A DNA stretch of 64,000 nucleotides from 4572-123 sp002084545 (GCA_029939715.1 JAOZSJ010000001.1:48164-112163); one strand, 5' to 3'. Positions 1-9,995 are shown, counted from the first letter of the stretch. Notes: generated from the sequence alone by a model not told the origin. Numbers and translations: made by a program.

Positions 1-416
1 AGCCACTGCTCCCATCTATAGTATTCGGGCCTGCAGGTGGCTATTTCCCGATCCCAGTCATAGGAAAAACCCATCCGTTTGAGCTGAGCGCGCATGGCAT
101 CGATGTTTTCATAAGTCCAGGCGGCAGGATGTGTATCATTGGCAATGGCCGCATTTTCAGCCGGCATTCCAAATGCATCCCAGCCCATGGGGTGCAGCAC
201 ATTAAAGCCCTTCATCCGTTTATAACGGGCCACTACGTCGCCGATGGTGTAGTTGCGCACATGCCCCATGTGAATTTTTCCTGAGGGATAGGGGAACATT
301 TCCATCAGGTAGTACTTTTCACGCTCAGGATCTTCCGTTACCTTGAAAATTTCTGATTCTTCCCATATTTTCTGCCATTTTGACTCAATTGTCCGCGGAT
401 TGTATCTGTTTTCCAT
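1..416 (-). CDS. leuS: Leucyl-tRNA synthetase, N-terminal part (runs off window)
   Basis: Charges tRNA-Leu with leucine in the cytoplasm. About 138 codons are visible, reading leftward from ATG at 416-414; the rest lies beyond base 1. The N-terminus shows the class I synthetase signature: PYPSG, then HMGH (the HIGH motif, residues about 49-52), then VRNYTIGD, followed by the LeuS-typical HPMGWDAFGMPAENAA stretch. These are diagnostic of LeuS rather than IleRS or ValRS. The gene is divergent from rng, with a shared 275-bp intergenic region. No clear Shine-Dalgarno sequence precedes the start. The start was chosen because family homology begins at this methionine. Confidence 0.95.
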   Translation of the reverse strand, partial: MENRYNPRTIESKWQKIWEESEIFKVTEDPEREKYYLMEMFPYPSGKIHMGHVRNYTIGDVVARYKRMKGFNVLHPMGWDAFGMPAENAAIANDTHPAAWTYENIDAMRAQLKRMGFSYDWDREIATCRPEYYRWEQW

Positions 417-624
417 TATTTGTTTATCCCGTATTCATCAGCAGGGTGTGAATATTTTTTCCGATAAAATATCTTTTTTGTTAAAGCTTATTTAAACGTC
501 GTTATCGGCCCCTTTATTTTGAATCGTCATGCCATACTATGCCTGAAATAGCAAGTAGCGATTAAAATTTGCGCGCCATATCGAAGAAAACATCAGGAAC
601 CCATGAGAATTAAAGAAAAATCAT

Positions 625-653
625 TTGACTTGCATTTAACAATTGCCTATCAC
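625..653 (+). promoter_or_regulatory. Putative sigma70 promoter for rng
   Basis: TTGACT (625-630), a 17-bp spacer, then TATCAC (648-653). A second reading is possible: TTGCCT (643-648), 16 bp, then a perfect TATAAT (665-670). Both sit just upstream of rng ATG at 692. The rest of the leuS/rng gap (417-691) shows nothing else I recognise. Confidence 0.4.
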
Positions 654-691
654 TGTCACTGACTTATAATAAAAATCAGGAAAAATAATAC

Positions 692-2158
692 ATGAGCAGT
701 AAAATTCTTATTAATGCAGTGGATTCGGAAGAGTGCCGGATCGCTAAAGTTAAAGACAGCCATCTTGAAGAATTTCATATTGAAAACGCGGCCAAGGAAG
801 TTACACACGGCAATATCTACAAAGGCATCATCACCCGCATCGAGCCCAGCCTGCAGGCGGTATTTGTAAACTATGGAGCAGATCGGCACGGATTTCTGCA
901 AAAACATGAAATCCACAGCGACTACTTCCAGGACAACCCTTCCGGCGGCCGCTCAATACAAAATATCGTCAAACGTGACCAGGAGCTGCTGGTACAGGTA
1001 ACCAAAGACCCGATAATGAAAAAAGGAGCCATGCTCACTACCTATATCTCCCTGCCGGGAAGGTATACAGTTCTAATGCCGGGCGGTAAAACCCGCGGTA
1101 TTTCGCGAAAAATCGAAGATGAAGCCGAACGTAATCGTTTAAAGGAGATTGTCGGCAAACTGAAACTCCCCGAGGAATTCGGAATTATTGTCCGTACTGT
1201 TGGCATAAACAGTACCAAAACTCTGCTGGACAAAGACCTGCGCTATTTAATGCGGCTGTGGAAGAATATCAATAAGCAGGGCGTCAGCAAAAAGGCACCG
1301 GCCATTCTTTACAAAGAACGGAATCTGGCCATTCGCTCCATACGGGATTATCTGACGCCGGAAATCACCGAAATCCTGATTGACGATCAAACCGTTTACA
1401 ACGAAATCAAGGAATTTGTGCAGCTTATCGCTCCCAAGCAGAAAAAAATTGTCAAACTGCATAAAGACCCCAAACCGATTTTCACGAAACACCAGCTTGA
1501 AACCCAGATCGCATCTATCTTTGAAAGCCGGGTAGGCCTGCCCTCGGGAGGATCTATCGTGATCGATCAGACCGAGGCCCTGGTTGCAATAGATGTGAAT
1601 TCCGGCAAGGCGACTCAAAAAAAATCCATTGAACAAACTGCATTGTTGAGCAATCTTGAAGCTGCCGAGGAGATCGCGCGTCAGCTCAGGCTCCGGGACC
1701 TTGGAGGATTAATTGTTATCGATTTTATTGACATGCGTGATTCAAAACACAAAAACGAATTAGAGCGGGTTATGAGATCTCATCTGAAAATTGACAAAGC
1801 CCGCACCAAAACAGGCAGACTTTCCAAATTCGGCCTGATGGAAATGTCCCGGCAACGAATCAAACCTTCAATAGAATCCGCCAGTTTTGAGCCCTGCCGA
1901 TACTGCCGGGGCAAGGGTCTGACGCCTTCCACGGAGACGCTGGCCCTTGGTTTTCTTCGTGAACTGCGCCTGAAAACCCTTAAGGGAGACATAGCTGCGG
2001 TTAACGGTAAGGTGCCGATGGAAGTGGCGGATTATCTTCTCAATAAAAAACGCAGTGAAATTCTTGAGTTGGAAAGCAGGCGGAATCTATCCATTATCAT
2101 CACTCCCGACAGCAGAATGATCCCCGGTGAAAGCAGTATCGCATGCGAGGAGCAATAA
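692..2158 (+). CDS. rng: Ribonuclease G/E family endoribonuclease
   Basis: Single-strand-specific endoribonuclease for rRNA maturation and mRNA decay. At 488 aa it is the size of RNase G; it lacks the long RNase E scaffold tail. Seen: an S1-type RNA-binding segment near residues 40-70 (GNIYKGIITRIEPSL), the catalytic Asp in IDVNSGK (about residue 298), a second acidic motif in VIDFIDMRD (about 343), and the CRYCRGKG zinc-link cysteines (about 400). The C-terminus ends soon after the zinc link, as in RNase G. An AGGA-type ribosome site precedes ATG 692. It is followed after 75 bp by a LysM membrane protein on the same strand. Confidence 0.95.
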   Translation: MSSKILINAVDSEECRIAKVKDSHLEEFHIENAAKEVTHGNIYKGIITRIEPSLQAVFVNYGADRHGFLQKHEIHSDYFQDNPSGGRSIQNIVKRDQELLVQVTKDPIMKKGAMLTTYISLPGRYTVLMPGGKTRGISRKIEDEAERNRLKEIVGKLKLPEEFGIIVRTVGINSTKTLLDKDLRYLMRLWKNINKQGVSKKAPAILYKERNLAIRSIRDYLTPEITEILIDDQTVYNEIKEFVQLIAPKQKKIVKLHKDPKPIFTKHQLETQIASIFESRVGLPSGGSIVIDQTEALVAIDVNSGKATQKKSIEQTALLSNLEAAEEIARQLRLRDLGGLIVIDFIDMRDSKHKNELERVMRSHLKIDKARTKTGRLSKFGLMEMSRQRIKPSIESASFEPCRYCRGKGLTPSTETLALGFLRELRLKTLKGDIAAVNGKVPMEVADYLLNKKRSEILELESRRNLSIIITPDSRMIPGESSIACEEQ

Positions 2159-2233
2159 AATGTATCTCCTGATTTATTTTTTTCCACACCCGAGCTCCAG
2201 TCTTCTGCCTGGTAAAGTATTGGGAGCAAACTA

Positions 2234-3031
2234 ATGCATCGTGAAAAAAAACAAGTGTCGAACCGGGTTTACATTTTCGTTGTTATCGGCTCAATAGTCA
2301 TGACCGCACTCATTGCCGGCATTTTCTACCTGCATGGCAAGAGCCCTGAAAAAACGGCGGAAACCGGTACGTCGATGCAGGTATCCATTAATTCTCCAAT
2401 ACCGGTACCGGCGCAGCCCTTGTTCATTGATTACCATAATCTGGATAAAAATACCGAAATCAAGGATCTTCTGCAAAAAAGAAAGGATCGCTACGGAATC
2501 GATAAGGGACTTGATCTTATCGTCAAATCCGATGAAAGCCTCAAAGTTGGTGACACAACCATATCCATGAAAAAAATCATGGATACAATACGCTTAAAAC
2601 ATGGCGACATTCTTGAAAAAACTCTGGACCTGGCCGGAATGGATGCAGCCGACCAGGGCGCTTGCCAAAATGAAATATTCGGTATCTACATTGTCCGGCC
2701 CGGAGACAATATCTGGAATATACATTTTCAGTTTTTAAAAGATTTTTTTTCTCACAAAAACATTACGGTTTCTCCCATGGCCGACGAACCGGACAAACTC
2801 GGATTGAGTTCGGGCATCGGAAAGCTCCTGAAATTTTCTGAAACCATGATTCATATATACAATATCACGGAACGCAGGCTCGACGTTGATCTGGACCTGA
2901 TTCAACCATTTAATAAACTGGTTGTTTATAATATGGACCAGGTATTTGCGCTGCTGAACCAGGTCGATCATTCGCATGTCAACCATATCCGGTTTGACGG
3001 CGAGACCATATGGATTGTGGCAGATCAGTAA
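2234..3031 (+). CDS. Membrane-anchored LysM-domain protein, function unknown
   Basis: 265 aa. One N-terminal transmembrane segment (about residues 11-32) would anchor it in the inner membrane with the rest in the periplasm. Near residue 150 the motif YIVRPGDNIWNIH matches the start of a LysM fold, which binds peptidoglycan-like glycans. The remainder has no motif I recognise. The ATG at 2234 follows a GGGAG ribosome site. It lies between rng and yajC and is closed by its own intrinsic terminator immediately after the stop codon. A cell-wall-associated role is inferred only from LysM. Confidence 0.8.
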   Translation: MHREKKQVSNRVYIFVVIGSIVMTALIAGIFYLHGKSPEKTAETGTSMQVSINSPIPVPAQPLFIDYHNLDKNTEIKDLLQKRKDRYGIDKGLDLIVKSDESLKVGDTTISMKKIMDTIRLKHGDILEKTLDLAGMDAADQGACQNEIFGIYIVRPGDNIWNIHFQFLKDFFSHKNITVSPMADEPDKLGLSSGIGKLLKFSETMIHIYNITERRLDVDLDLIQPFNKLVVYNMDQVFALLNQVDHSHVNHIRFDGETIWIVADQ

Positions 3032-3052
3032 AGCCCCTTATTGGGGCTTTTT
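3031..3052 (+). terminator. Rho-independent terminator after LysM gene
   Basis: Perfect 7-bp stem AAGCCCC (3031-3037) / GGGGCTT (3043-3049) with a 5-nt loop and a T run to 3052. It overlaps the last base of the stop codon and separates this unit from yajC. Confidence 0.88.
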
Positions 3053-3184
3053 CAGTGGATACCCGATATTGTTTGAACCTGTTTTGTAAAAAATAATTAC
3101 AAGAATTATTTGACGTGCGCTGATATTTGAAGTATATCAGCGCATTTTAGTATCTATTTTTTGGAAAATATAAAGGAGGATGTC

Positions 3185-3565
3185 TTGTTTAATATCGCAT
3201 ATGCAATGGGTCAGGGTGGCGCAGACGGAGCACAAGGTGGATTTGGAGCGTTTATTCCCCTTATTTTAATGTTCGTTATTTTTTATTTTCTGTTAATCCG
3301 GCCGCAGCAGAAAAAAACAAAAGAACACCGCGCAATGATCGGCAGCCTTAAAAAGGGTGACCGTATTATCACGGGCGGGGGAATTCATGGCCGAATTACA
3401 GGACTGGATGAAACAACCCTGACTGTTGAAATTGCCGACCGTGTTCGTGTAAAAGTCAACCGCGGGAACGTAACAGCCATGACTCAACCCGGCACCCAGC
3501 CGGCAGCAGCCAAAACCGAAAAAAAAGACTCCAAGAAAAAACCGGATAAGGCAGATAAAAAATAG
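3185..3565 (+). CDS. yajC: Preprotein translocase subunit YajC
   Basis: Small accessory subunit of the SecDF-YajC complex in the inner membrane. 126 aa from a TTG start at 3185, chosen because AGGAGG (3174-3179) sits 5 nt upstream; a farther in-frame TTG at 3161 lacks a ribosome site. The protein begins MFNIAYAMG, has one hydrophobic segment (IPLILMFVIFYFLLIRPQQKK), then the conserved basic patch and a beta-rich domain with KGDRIITGGGIHG. It ends in a Lys-rich tail. It is followed by secD and secF, the standard yajC-secD-secF order. Confidence 0.95.
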   Translation: MFNIAYAMGQGGADGAQGGFGAFIPLILMFVIFYFLLIRPQQKKTKEHRAMIGSLKKGDRIITGGGIHGRITGLDETTLTVEIADRVRVKVNRGNVTAMTQPGTQPAAAKTEKKDSKKKPDKADKK

Positions 3566-3697
3566 ACACAATGACTGAATTTCACAAGTTCAAAACGGCT
3601 CCACCGCGTTCTGCGGGTCCTGGGCCTTTATTAAAGAACTGATGTCTTTATGAAAAACGACTTTGTGTTTAATTCTATTTGAGAAAGGAACAGTTCA

Positions 3698-5275
3698 TTG
3701 AAAAAGATTTCATGGCGGCTGGTGATCGTGATCGGGGTTATTATTGCTGCATTCGTCTATGTTCTACCCACCTTCAAACCTGCCTTGTGGCCCCACAAGA
3801 AAATAAATCTGGGGCTCGATCTGCAGGGCGGCATGCACCTGGTTCTTGAAGTGGATACGGAAAAGGCTGTCGAAGGTACCGTTGAGCGCATAGCCCAGGA
3901 GCTAAAGGACCAGATAAAAAAAGAACGCATCCGGAATACAGGCATAGACCGCATAGAGGGCACAAAAATATCCGTTATTATCCGTGATCCCGATAATGTG
4001 GATGATGTGGACAAACTCCTTGACAAGGATTTTAAAGACCTCCGCATATTGTCGCGTTCCAAAGAGGGGGAAAATCTGGTTATAACCATGGATCTTCCCG
4101 ACAATCGGTCCGACCAGATAAAAAAAATGGCCACCGACCAGGCCCTTGAAACCATAAGAAACAGAATTGATCAGTTCGGGGTCAGCGAGCCCGACATTCG
4201 CCGACAGGGTGAAAAGCGCCTCCTGATACAGCTCCCGGGGATCAAGGACACAAAAAGAGCCAAGGAACTTATCGGACGAACCGCCCAGCTGGAATTCAAA
4301 CTCGTTGATGAAGCCCATGACCTGGATGCCGCACTGAAGGGCAATCTTCCCCCCGGCAGCCAGATTCTTTATCAGGTCAAGGAAGATCCGCTTACCCGTC
4401 GAACGAGCAAAACCCCTTTTCTCATCAAAAAAAGATCCCTTTTAAGCGGTGCCTATCTTACAGATGCCAGGGTTCAGATCGATTCCCAGTACAACGAACC
4501 TTACGTCGGTATCGATTTTAATCGTAAGGGCGCCAGAATTTTTGAACGAATTACCGCTGCAAATGTAAAAAAACGGCTTGCCATCGTACTGGACAACAAA
4601 GTCTATTCAGCGCCTGTTATCCAGGAAAAAATATCCGGCGGATCGGCCCGCATTACAGGCAACTTCAGTACGGAGGAGGCCCGGGACCTGGCCATCGTGC
4701 TGCGCGCCGGCGCACTGCCGGCCCCGGTCAATATTATTGAAGAACGTACCGTCGGCCCATCACTGGGCTCCGATTCCATTAGCAAGGGGCTGATATCCAT
4801 GTGTATCGGCGGAATTCTGGTCGTTCTTTTCATGATCATCTACTATAAAGCATCAGGTCTGATTGCGGATTTCGCCCTGATTTTAAACATCCTCCTGATT
4901 GCCGGCGGACTCGCCGGTTTCCAGGCGACTCTGACACTGCCGGGTATTGCCGGCATTATTCTTACAATCGGTATGGCCGTCGATGCCAACGTGCTTATTT
5001 TTGAACGTATAAGAGAAGAAATGGGTCTTGGCAAAACACCCCGCGCGGCGGTCGATGCAGGATACGCCAGAGCGACGTTGACTATCCTTGATGCCAATGT
5101 CACCACATTGATAGCAGCACTGGTACTGTTCCAGTTTGGAACCGGTCCGGTCAAGGGATTTGCCGTAACACTCAGTCTGGGAGTCATTGCCAGTCTGTTT
5201 ACAGCCCTTGTGCTGACACGGGCTATATTCGATTACCTGTTGATTAACCGTAAAGCTAAAACCTTAAGCATCTAA
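3698..5275 (+). CDS. secD: Protein translocase subunit SecD
   Basis: Part of the SecDF export motor, which uses proton motive force to pull secreted proteins across the inner membrane. 525 aa, starting at TTG 3698 after an AAAGGAAC ribosome site. Seen: one N-terminal transmembrane helix, the LDLQGGMHLVLEV motif (about residue 39), a large periplasmic P1 domain, and a C-terminal block of transmembrane helices with the GMAVDANVLIFERIREE motif typical of RND-family SecD. Length is normal. It is followed by secF after 71 bp. That gap holds a hairpin (GCCCTCGG 5293-5300 / CCGAGGGC 5322-5329) that could tune or stabilise the transcript. Confidence 0.97.
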   Translation: MKKISWRLVIVIGVIIAAFVYVLPTFKPALWPHKKINLGLDLQGGMHLVLEVDTEKAVEGTVERIAQELKDQIKKERIRNTGIDRIEGTKISVIIRDPDNVDDVDKLLDKDFKDLRILSRSKEGENLVITMDLPDNRSDQIKKMATDQALETIRNRIDQFGVSEPDIRRQGEKRLLIQLPGIKDTKRAKELIGRTAQLEFKLVDEAHDLDAALKGNLPPGSQILYQVKEDPLTRRTSKTPFLIKKRSLLSGAYLTDARVQIDSQYNEPYVGIDFNRKGARIFERITAANVKKRLAIVLDNKVYSAPVIQEKISGGSARITGNFSTEEARDLAIVLRAGALPAPVNIIEERTVGPSLGSDSISKGLISMCIGGILVVLFMIIYYKASGLIADFALILNILLIAGGLAGFQATLTLPGIAGIILTIGMAVDANVLIFERIREEMGLGKTPRAAVDAGYARATLTILDANVTTLIAALVLFQFGTGPVKGFAVTLSLGVIASLFTALVLTRAIFDYLLINRKAKTLSI

Positions 5276-5292
5276 ACCAATACAGGCTGCCG

Positions 5293-5329
5293 GCCCTCGG
5301 ATCAGTAAACAACAAAACTGGCCGAGGGC
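5293..5329 (+). other. Intergenic hairpin between secD and secF
   Basis: Perfect 8-bp inverted repeat GCCCTCGG / CCGAGGGC with a 21-nt loop and no T run. It is not a classical terminator; an mRNA-stabilising or attenuating role is possible. Confidence 0.5.
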
Positions 5330-5346
5330 AGCAATCCGGAGGCACA

Positions 5347-6381
5347 ATGCAGTTTATAAAACCCGATGTGAACATCGATTTTATCGGTAAACGAAAAATC
5401 GCTTTTATTGTATCCAGCGTTATGATCCTGATCAGTATTGCATCGCTTATCATTCACGGGGGCCCCCGCTTCGGCATTGATTTTGCCGGGGGTACTCTTA
5501 TTCAGGTTAAATTTTTCAGTTCGGCCGCCATTGATGATATCAAATCCGGCCTGAACACAATCGGATTGAACAAATCATCCGTACAAACGTTCGGCGCCGC
5601 GGAGGACAACGAATATCTCATCCGCACGGATAAGTCGCTTATGACTGATCATGAATTTTCCGAAGAGGTGTCCAGGGCTCTCAAGTTTTCCACAAAAAAT
5701 GATCTGGAAATCAGACGGATTGAAATGGTCGGCCCCCAGGTCGGCAAGGATCTGCGTGAAAAGGCCCTGTTTGCCATGTTCTTTTCCCTGCTTTTTATTA
5801 CGATCTATATCTCCGGCCGGTTTGAACTGAAATGGATATTAAGCGGTGTTATGGCGGGCGCTCTGATGGGCGCAGTTTACTTCCTGTCTATTTTTAACGT
5901 CAGCATACCTTTTTTGATAGGGGCGGCTCTGGTCGTTACGCTGATTCTGTTCTGGTTCCTTAAACTCAAATATGCCATGGGGGCTATTGTGGCTCTTATT
6001 CACGATGTCTCGATCACCGTGGGCATCTTTTCCATCTGCGGAAAAGAATTTACATTGCCGATTATTGCGGCCCTGCTAACGATTATCGGCTATTCACTAA
6101 ACGATACCATCATCGTTTTTGACCGTATCCGTGAAAACTCAAGAAAAAATCAGAAGAATCCCCTGCATGCCATCATCAACCGCAGTATCAACGAGACACT
6201 TTCACGCACGATCCTGACTTCCCTTACTACTATGGCTGTAGTGGTGTGCCTCTTTGCCCTTGGTGGAGGTATCATTCATGATTTTGCCTTTGCAATGATC
6301 ATTGGAATTCTTGTCGGAACCTATTCATCCATTTATGTAGCCAGCCCTATTCTGATAGCCTGGCAGACCCAGAAAAAATAA
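5347..6381 (+). CDS. secF: Protein translocase subunit SecF
   Basis: Partner of SecD in the inner-membrane export motor. 344 aa, with ATG at 5347 preceded by CCGGAGG. Seen: an N-terminal transmembrane helix, the FGIDFAGGTLIQV motif (about residue 43), a short periplasmic domain, and five further helices containing IGYSLNDTIIVFDRIREN, the signature shared with SecD. Nothing is missing. It closes the yajC-secD-secF set; dprA follows after 94 bp on the same strand. Confidence 0.97.
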   Translation: MQFIKPDVNIDFIGKRKIAFIVSSVMILISIASLIIHGGPRFGIDFAGGTLIQVKFFSSAAIDDIKSGLNTIGLNKSSVQTFGAAEDNEYLIRTDKSLMTDHEFSEEVSRALKFSTKNDLEIRRIEMVGPQVGKDLREKALFAMFFSLLFITIYISGRFELKWILSGVMAGALMGAVYFLSIFNVSIPFLIGAALVVTLILFWFLKLKYAMGAIVALIHDVSITVGIFSICGKEFTLPIIAALLTIIGYSLNDTIIVFDRIRENSRKNQKNPLHAIINRSINETLSRTILTSLTTMAVVVCLFALGGGIIHDFAFAMIIGILVGTYSSIYVASPILIAWQTQKK

Positions 6382-6475
6382 CCGGCATCCTGCATGATAA
6401 ATTAAAATTGCTTCACGCTTTGTAAATCTTGTATCCTGGTAATGAAATTGGAAAAAAGGACGCCGTGGATCTTTT

Positions 6476-7594
6476 ATGAAAAATATTTTACCATGGGCTG
6501 CCCTGAAAACTGTTCCGGGCATTGGAAACCTTCTTTTCAAGCGGCTGTTTCAGCATTTTAAAACACCTGAATCAGTATTGGATGCGCCGATAGAGGCTCT
6601 GCTTCAGGTGGAAGGTATGACCACCCGTCTTGCCAATGCCGTAACCCGGCACAGGATACCGGAAAAAGCCAAAAGGGATCTTGAACTTGCATTTAAAAAG
6701 GGCTTTAAAATCATAACCCTGGATGACAGTGCTTACCCTCCCCTGCTTCTGGAAATACCTGATCCTCCACCTTTTCTCTATGTTTGCGGCAATTTAAAAA
6801 CCTCTTTGCTGAACATCGCTATCGTTGGATCCAGAAATGCTACCAAATACGGCCTGACAATCACCCGGCGTCTGGGAGCGGACCTGGCGGCACTCGGCGT
6901 TACGGTGGTCAGCGGTATGGCCCTGGGAATTGATACGGCTGCTCATTACGGGGCCCTGGCAGGCCATGGAAATACAATCGCCGTACTGGGCAGCGGGTTG
7001 GATCGAATCTACCCCGCTTCAAATAAAAAACTATTTCAACAAATAGCCGAGCAGGGAGCCGTAATTTCCGAATTTCCCCTTGAAACCGAACCTGAAAGCC
7101 ACAACTTTCCTCGGCGCAACAGGATCATAAGCGGAATATGCCAGGGCACGATCATAGTCGAGGCCACCAGGCGCAGCGGATCACTCATCACCGCACGCAT
7201 GGCTGCTGAACAGAACAGAGATGTTTTTGCCGTGCCGGGCAGCATTCACAGCTTTAAAAGCACCGGAACCCACACGCTGATCAAACAGGGAGCCAAACTG
7301 GTGGAAAACGCTCAGGATATTGTGGAAGAATTTGATCTGATTCTGAACAATCCGGCAGCCATGGAAAGCAAGGATACAAAAACACCCCTGCAACTGACGC
7401 CGGATGAATCCATGGCTCTGGAATTGCTGGGACCCTATCCGATACATATCGACAACCTGGTAAGAAAAATGTCTATCGCACCGGGCAGACTCTCAAGCAT
7501 ATTGCTCAATCTGGAACTTAAGGGATTGCTCCAACAGTCACCCGGCAATTTATTCACCATTACGGATACCGGCAGTCAGGCAGCTAAAAATTGA
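6476..7594 (+). CDS. dprA: DNA processing protein DprA/Smf
   Basis: Binds incoming single-stranded DNA and loads RecA during natural transformation; present in most bacteria, including non-competent ones. 372 aa. Seen: an N-terminal helix-hairpin-helix-like segment (ALKTVPGIGNLLFKRL), then the Rossmann-like DprA core with IAIVGSRNATKYG, VVSGMALGIDTAAH, IAVLGSGLDRIYP, FPRRNRIISG and GSLITARMAAEQ. A C-terminal winged-helix (DML1-like) region follows at about 310-365. The ATG at 6476 is chosen because homology begins at PWAALKTVPGIG; the AAGGA upstream is a little distant. It is followed by topA, a common neighbour. Confidence 0.95.
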   Translation: MKNILPWAALKTVPGIGNLLFKRLFQHFKTPESVLDAPIEALLQVEGMTTRLANAVTRHRIPEKAKRDLELAFKKGFKIITLDDSAYPPLLLEIPDPPPFLYVCGNLKTSLLNIAIVGSRNATKYGLTITRRLGADLAALGVTVVSGMALGIDTAAHYGALAGHGNTIAVLGSGLDRIYPASNKKLFQQIAEQGAVISEFPLETEPESHNFPRRNRIISGICQGTIIVEATRRSGSLITARMAAEQNRDVFAVPGSIHSFKSTGTHTLIKQGAKLVENAQDIVEEFDLILNNPAAMESKDTKTPLQLTPDESMALELLGPYPIHIDNLVRKMSIAPGRLSSILLNLELKGLLQQSPGNLFTITDTGSQAAKN

Positions 7595-7631
7595 CTGCCG
7601 TAAAAAGCAAACCTGTATATGAGGGGTCAAA

Positions 7632-9893
7632 TTGACTAAACCGCTCGTGGTCGTGGAATCACCTACAAAAGTAAGAACAATCAATAAATATCTCGGTAAT
7701 AAATTTAACGTTTCCTCCACCGTAGGGCACATTAAAGATCTTCCTCCCAGGGAACTCGGTATTGATATTGATGATGCCTTTAAACCGAAATACCGCACCA
7801 TTGCCGGCAAAAGCAAAATTGTCCGGGCTCTAAAAAAAGCCGCCGGGGAAACCACTGAAATATATTTAGCGTCCGACCCCGACCGGGAAGGAGAGGCTAT
7901 TGCCTGGCATACGGCGGAAATTCTAAAAAAAAAGGGGAGAAAATTTTACCGTGTCCTTTTTCATGAACTGACCAAAAACGGAATTCAAAAGGCGATCCAC
8001 AGCCCTGAAGAACTGAACAAAAATAAATATGAGGCCCAGCAGGCCCGCAGAATACTGGATCGGCTTGTCGGTTATCAGGTATCTCCCCTTTTATGGCGCA
8101 AGGTCAAGGGCGGGCTCAGTGCCGGCCGGGTTCAGTCCGTTGCCGTCAGGATAATCTGTGAAAGGGAGCGCGCCATCTGGGCCTTTGATCCTGAAGAATA
8201 CTGGACCATTACCGCTGACCTTGAAGGATCCGTTCCCCCTGTATTTTCCGCGAAACTGGCAAAAAAACAGGGCAAAAAAATTATAATTCCGGACAAAAAT
8301 GCCTCGGACACGATCCTGAATGAACTGTCCGGTGCCAAATATATTGTCGATAAAGTCACAAAAAAAACGACAAAACGAAATCCCCTGCCCCCTTTTATAA
8401 CAAGCAAAATGCAGCAGGAGGCCATCCGCAAACTCAAATTTTCCGCAAAAAAAACCATGTCGGTGGCCCAACAGCTCTATGAAGGAGTTGATCTTGGCCC
8501 GGGAGAACCCACCGGCTTGATCACCTATATGCGAACGGACTCGATCCGTATCGCTGCGGAAGCGGCCCATGAAGCGCTGGATCTTGTCCGCAAACAATTC
8601 GGCCCGGATTATGCGCTTGACAAACCACGGTTTTTTAAAAATCGCAACAAGGCTCAGGATGCACACGAGGCCATTCGGCCCACATCGGTTTTTCACACGC
8701 CCGAAAAGCTTACTCCATATCTTTCCAAAGACCAGTTGAAGTTATACCGCCTGATCTGGCAGCGATTTGTCGCATCCCAGATGCAGCCGGCCCTGATCAA
8801 CCAGAACTCGATAGCCATTAAAGCCAATGCCTATACATTTACGGCCAGCGGTTCATCCGTCAAGTTTCCCGGATTCATGGCCCTTTACCTGTCGGCCGAT
8901 GACGAGGCCGAAAAAAAAGAAAAAAAGCAGCAGCTTCCGGAGCTTGCAAAGGATGTTGAACTGAAAGTTCACGCCGTCAATCCAAAGCAGCACTTTACGC
9001 TGCCTCCACCTCGTTTCTCGGAAGCATCACTGGTCAAGGAACTGGAAGAAAACGGCATCGGGCGGCCCAGCACATACGCCTCGATTCTCACAACAATCCG
9101 GGACAAAGGGTACGTGGACTTTATGAAAGGCTATTTCAAACCCAGCGAGCTTGGATTTATTGTCAACGACCTTCTGGTACAGACCTTTCCGGATATCTTT
9201 TCAGTTGACTTTACGGCCAAACTGGAAAACCGCTTAGATGGCATAGAAGAGGCCCGGATCAAACTCATAGACGTGCTTTCCAAATTCTACAGCCCATTTT
9301 CAAAAAAGCTGGAAAATGCCCCGGACAGCATGCTGAGCATCAAGGGCGTGGGATTTGAAACCGATTTAAAATGCCCTGCCTGCAATGGGCCTCTGCATAT
9401 TAAAGTCGGCAAAAACGGACCATTTATCGCCTGTAACAATTATCCGGAATGCCGATTTTCCAGGGATTACACCCGCAATGAAAAGGGAGATATTCAACCG
9501 GTGGAATTACCCTCCGAAGAGGCCACCGATATAATCTGCGACCAGTGCGGCCGCCCCATGGTCATGAAAAGGGGCCGTTACGGCAATTTTCTGGCCTGCA
9601 GCGGTTACCCGGAATGTAAACACACCCAGTCCCTGGCCAACGGCAACGGAAAGGACCTGGGCATTGCATGCCCCGAACCGGGTTGTACCGGGAACATTGT
9701 TGAAAAAAAATCGCGCCGGGGTAAAATATTTTACGGGTGTAACCGTTTTCCCAAATGCACCTTTGCCACATGGGACAAACCCATAGACAAGCCCTGCCCC
9801 AGGTGCGGTGCTAAATTTATGGTAGAAAAAACTACAAAAAAACAAGGGACCTTTCTGAATTGTATCAACCCTGAATGTAAATACCGGGAATAA
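7632..9893 (+). CDS. topA: DNA topoisomerase I (type IA)
   Basis: Relaxes negative supercoils by single-strand passage. 753 aa from TTG 7632, preceded by GAGGGG. Seen: the N-terminal Toprim domain (VVESPTKVRTINKYLG; SDPDREGEAIAWH), the active-site Tyr in YMRTDSIR (about residue 300), and four C-terminal zinc ribbons. Each ribbon has paired Cys motifs: CPAC/CNNYPEC, CDQC/CSGYPEC, CPEPGC/CNRFPKC and CPRC/CINPEC. Four ribbons is one more than the E. coli enzyme but within the family range. It sits downstream of dprA and upstream of the ilv leader region. Confidence 0.97.
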   Translation: MTKPLVVVESPTKVRTINKYLGNKFNVSSTVGHIKDLPPRELGIDIDDAFKPKYRTIAGKSKIVRALKKAAGETTEIYLASDPDREGEAIAWHTAEILKKKGRKFYRVLFHELTKNGIQKAIHSPEELNKNKYEAQQARRILDRLVGYQVSPLLWRKVKGGLSAGRVQSVAVRIICERERAIWAFDPEEYWTITADLEGSVPPVFSAKLAKKQGKKIIIPDKNASDTILNELSGAKYIVDKVTKKTTKRNPLPPFITSKMQQEAIRKLKFSAKKTMSVAQQLYEGVDLGPGEPTGLITYMRTDSIRIAAEAAHEALDLVRKQFGPDYALDKPRFFKNRNKAQDAHEAIRPTSVFHTPEKLTPYLSKDQLKLYRLIWQRFVASQMQPALINQNSIAIKANAYTFTASGSSVKFPGFMALYLSADDEAEKKEKKQQLPELAKDVELKVHAVNPKQHFTLPPPRFSEASLVKELEENGIGRPSTYASILTTIRDKGYVDFMKGYFKPSELGFIVNDLLVQTFPDIFSVDFTAKLENRLDGIEEARIKLIDVLSKFYSPFSKKLENAPDSMLSIKGVGFETDLKCPACNGPLHIKVGKNGPFIACNNYPECRFSRDYTRNEKGDIQPVELPSEEATDIICDQCGRPMVMKRGRYGNFLACSGYPECKHTQSLANGNGKDLGIACPEPGCTGNIVEKKSRRGKIFYGCNRFPKCTFATWDKPIDKPCPRCGAKFMVEKTTKKQGTFLNCINPECKYRE

Positions 9894-9966
9894 AAACAGG
9901 AATAACGATACAAAATCAACAAAATAGAAATAATTTTAACTTATTATGAAAGATGCCATAAAAAAC

Positions 9967-9995
9967 TTGACTTTGGTTATAATGATTGATAGTAA
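9967..9995 (+). promoter_or_regulatory. Putative promoter of the ilv leader transcript
   Basis: TTGACT (9967-9972) with a 17-bp spacer to TAGTAA (9990-9995). A perfect TATAAT also occurs at 9978-9983 but has only a weak upstream -35. Either would start transcription shortly before the leader ORF at 10026. Confidence 0.4.
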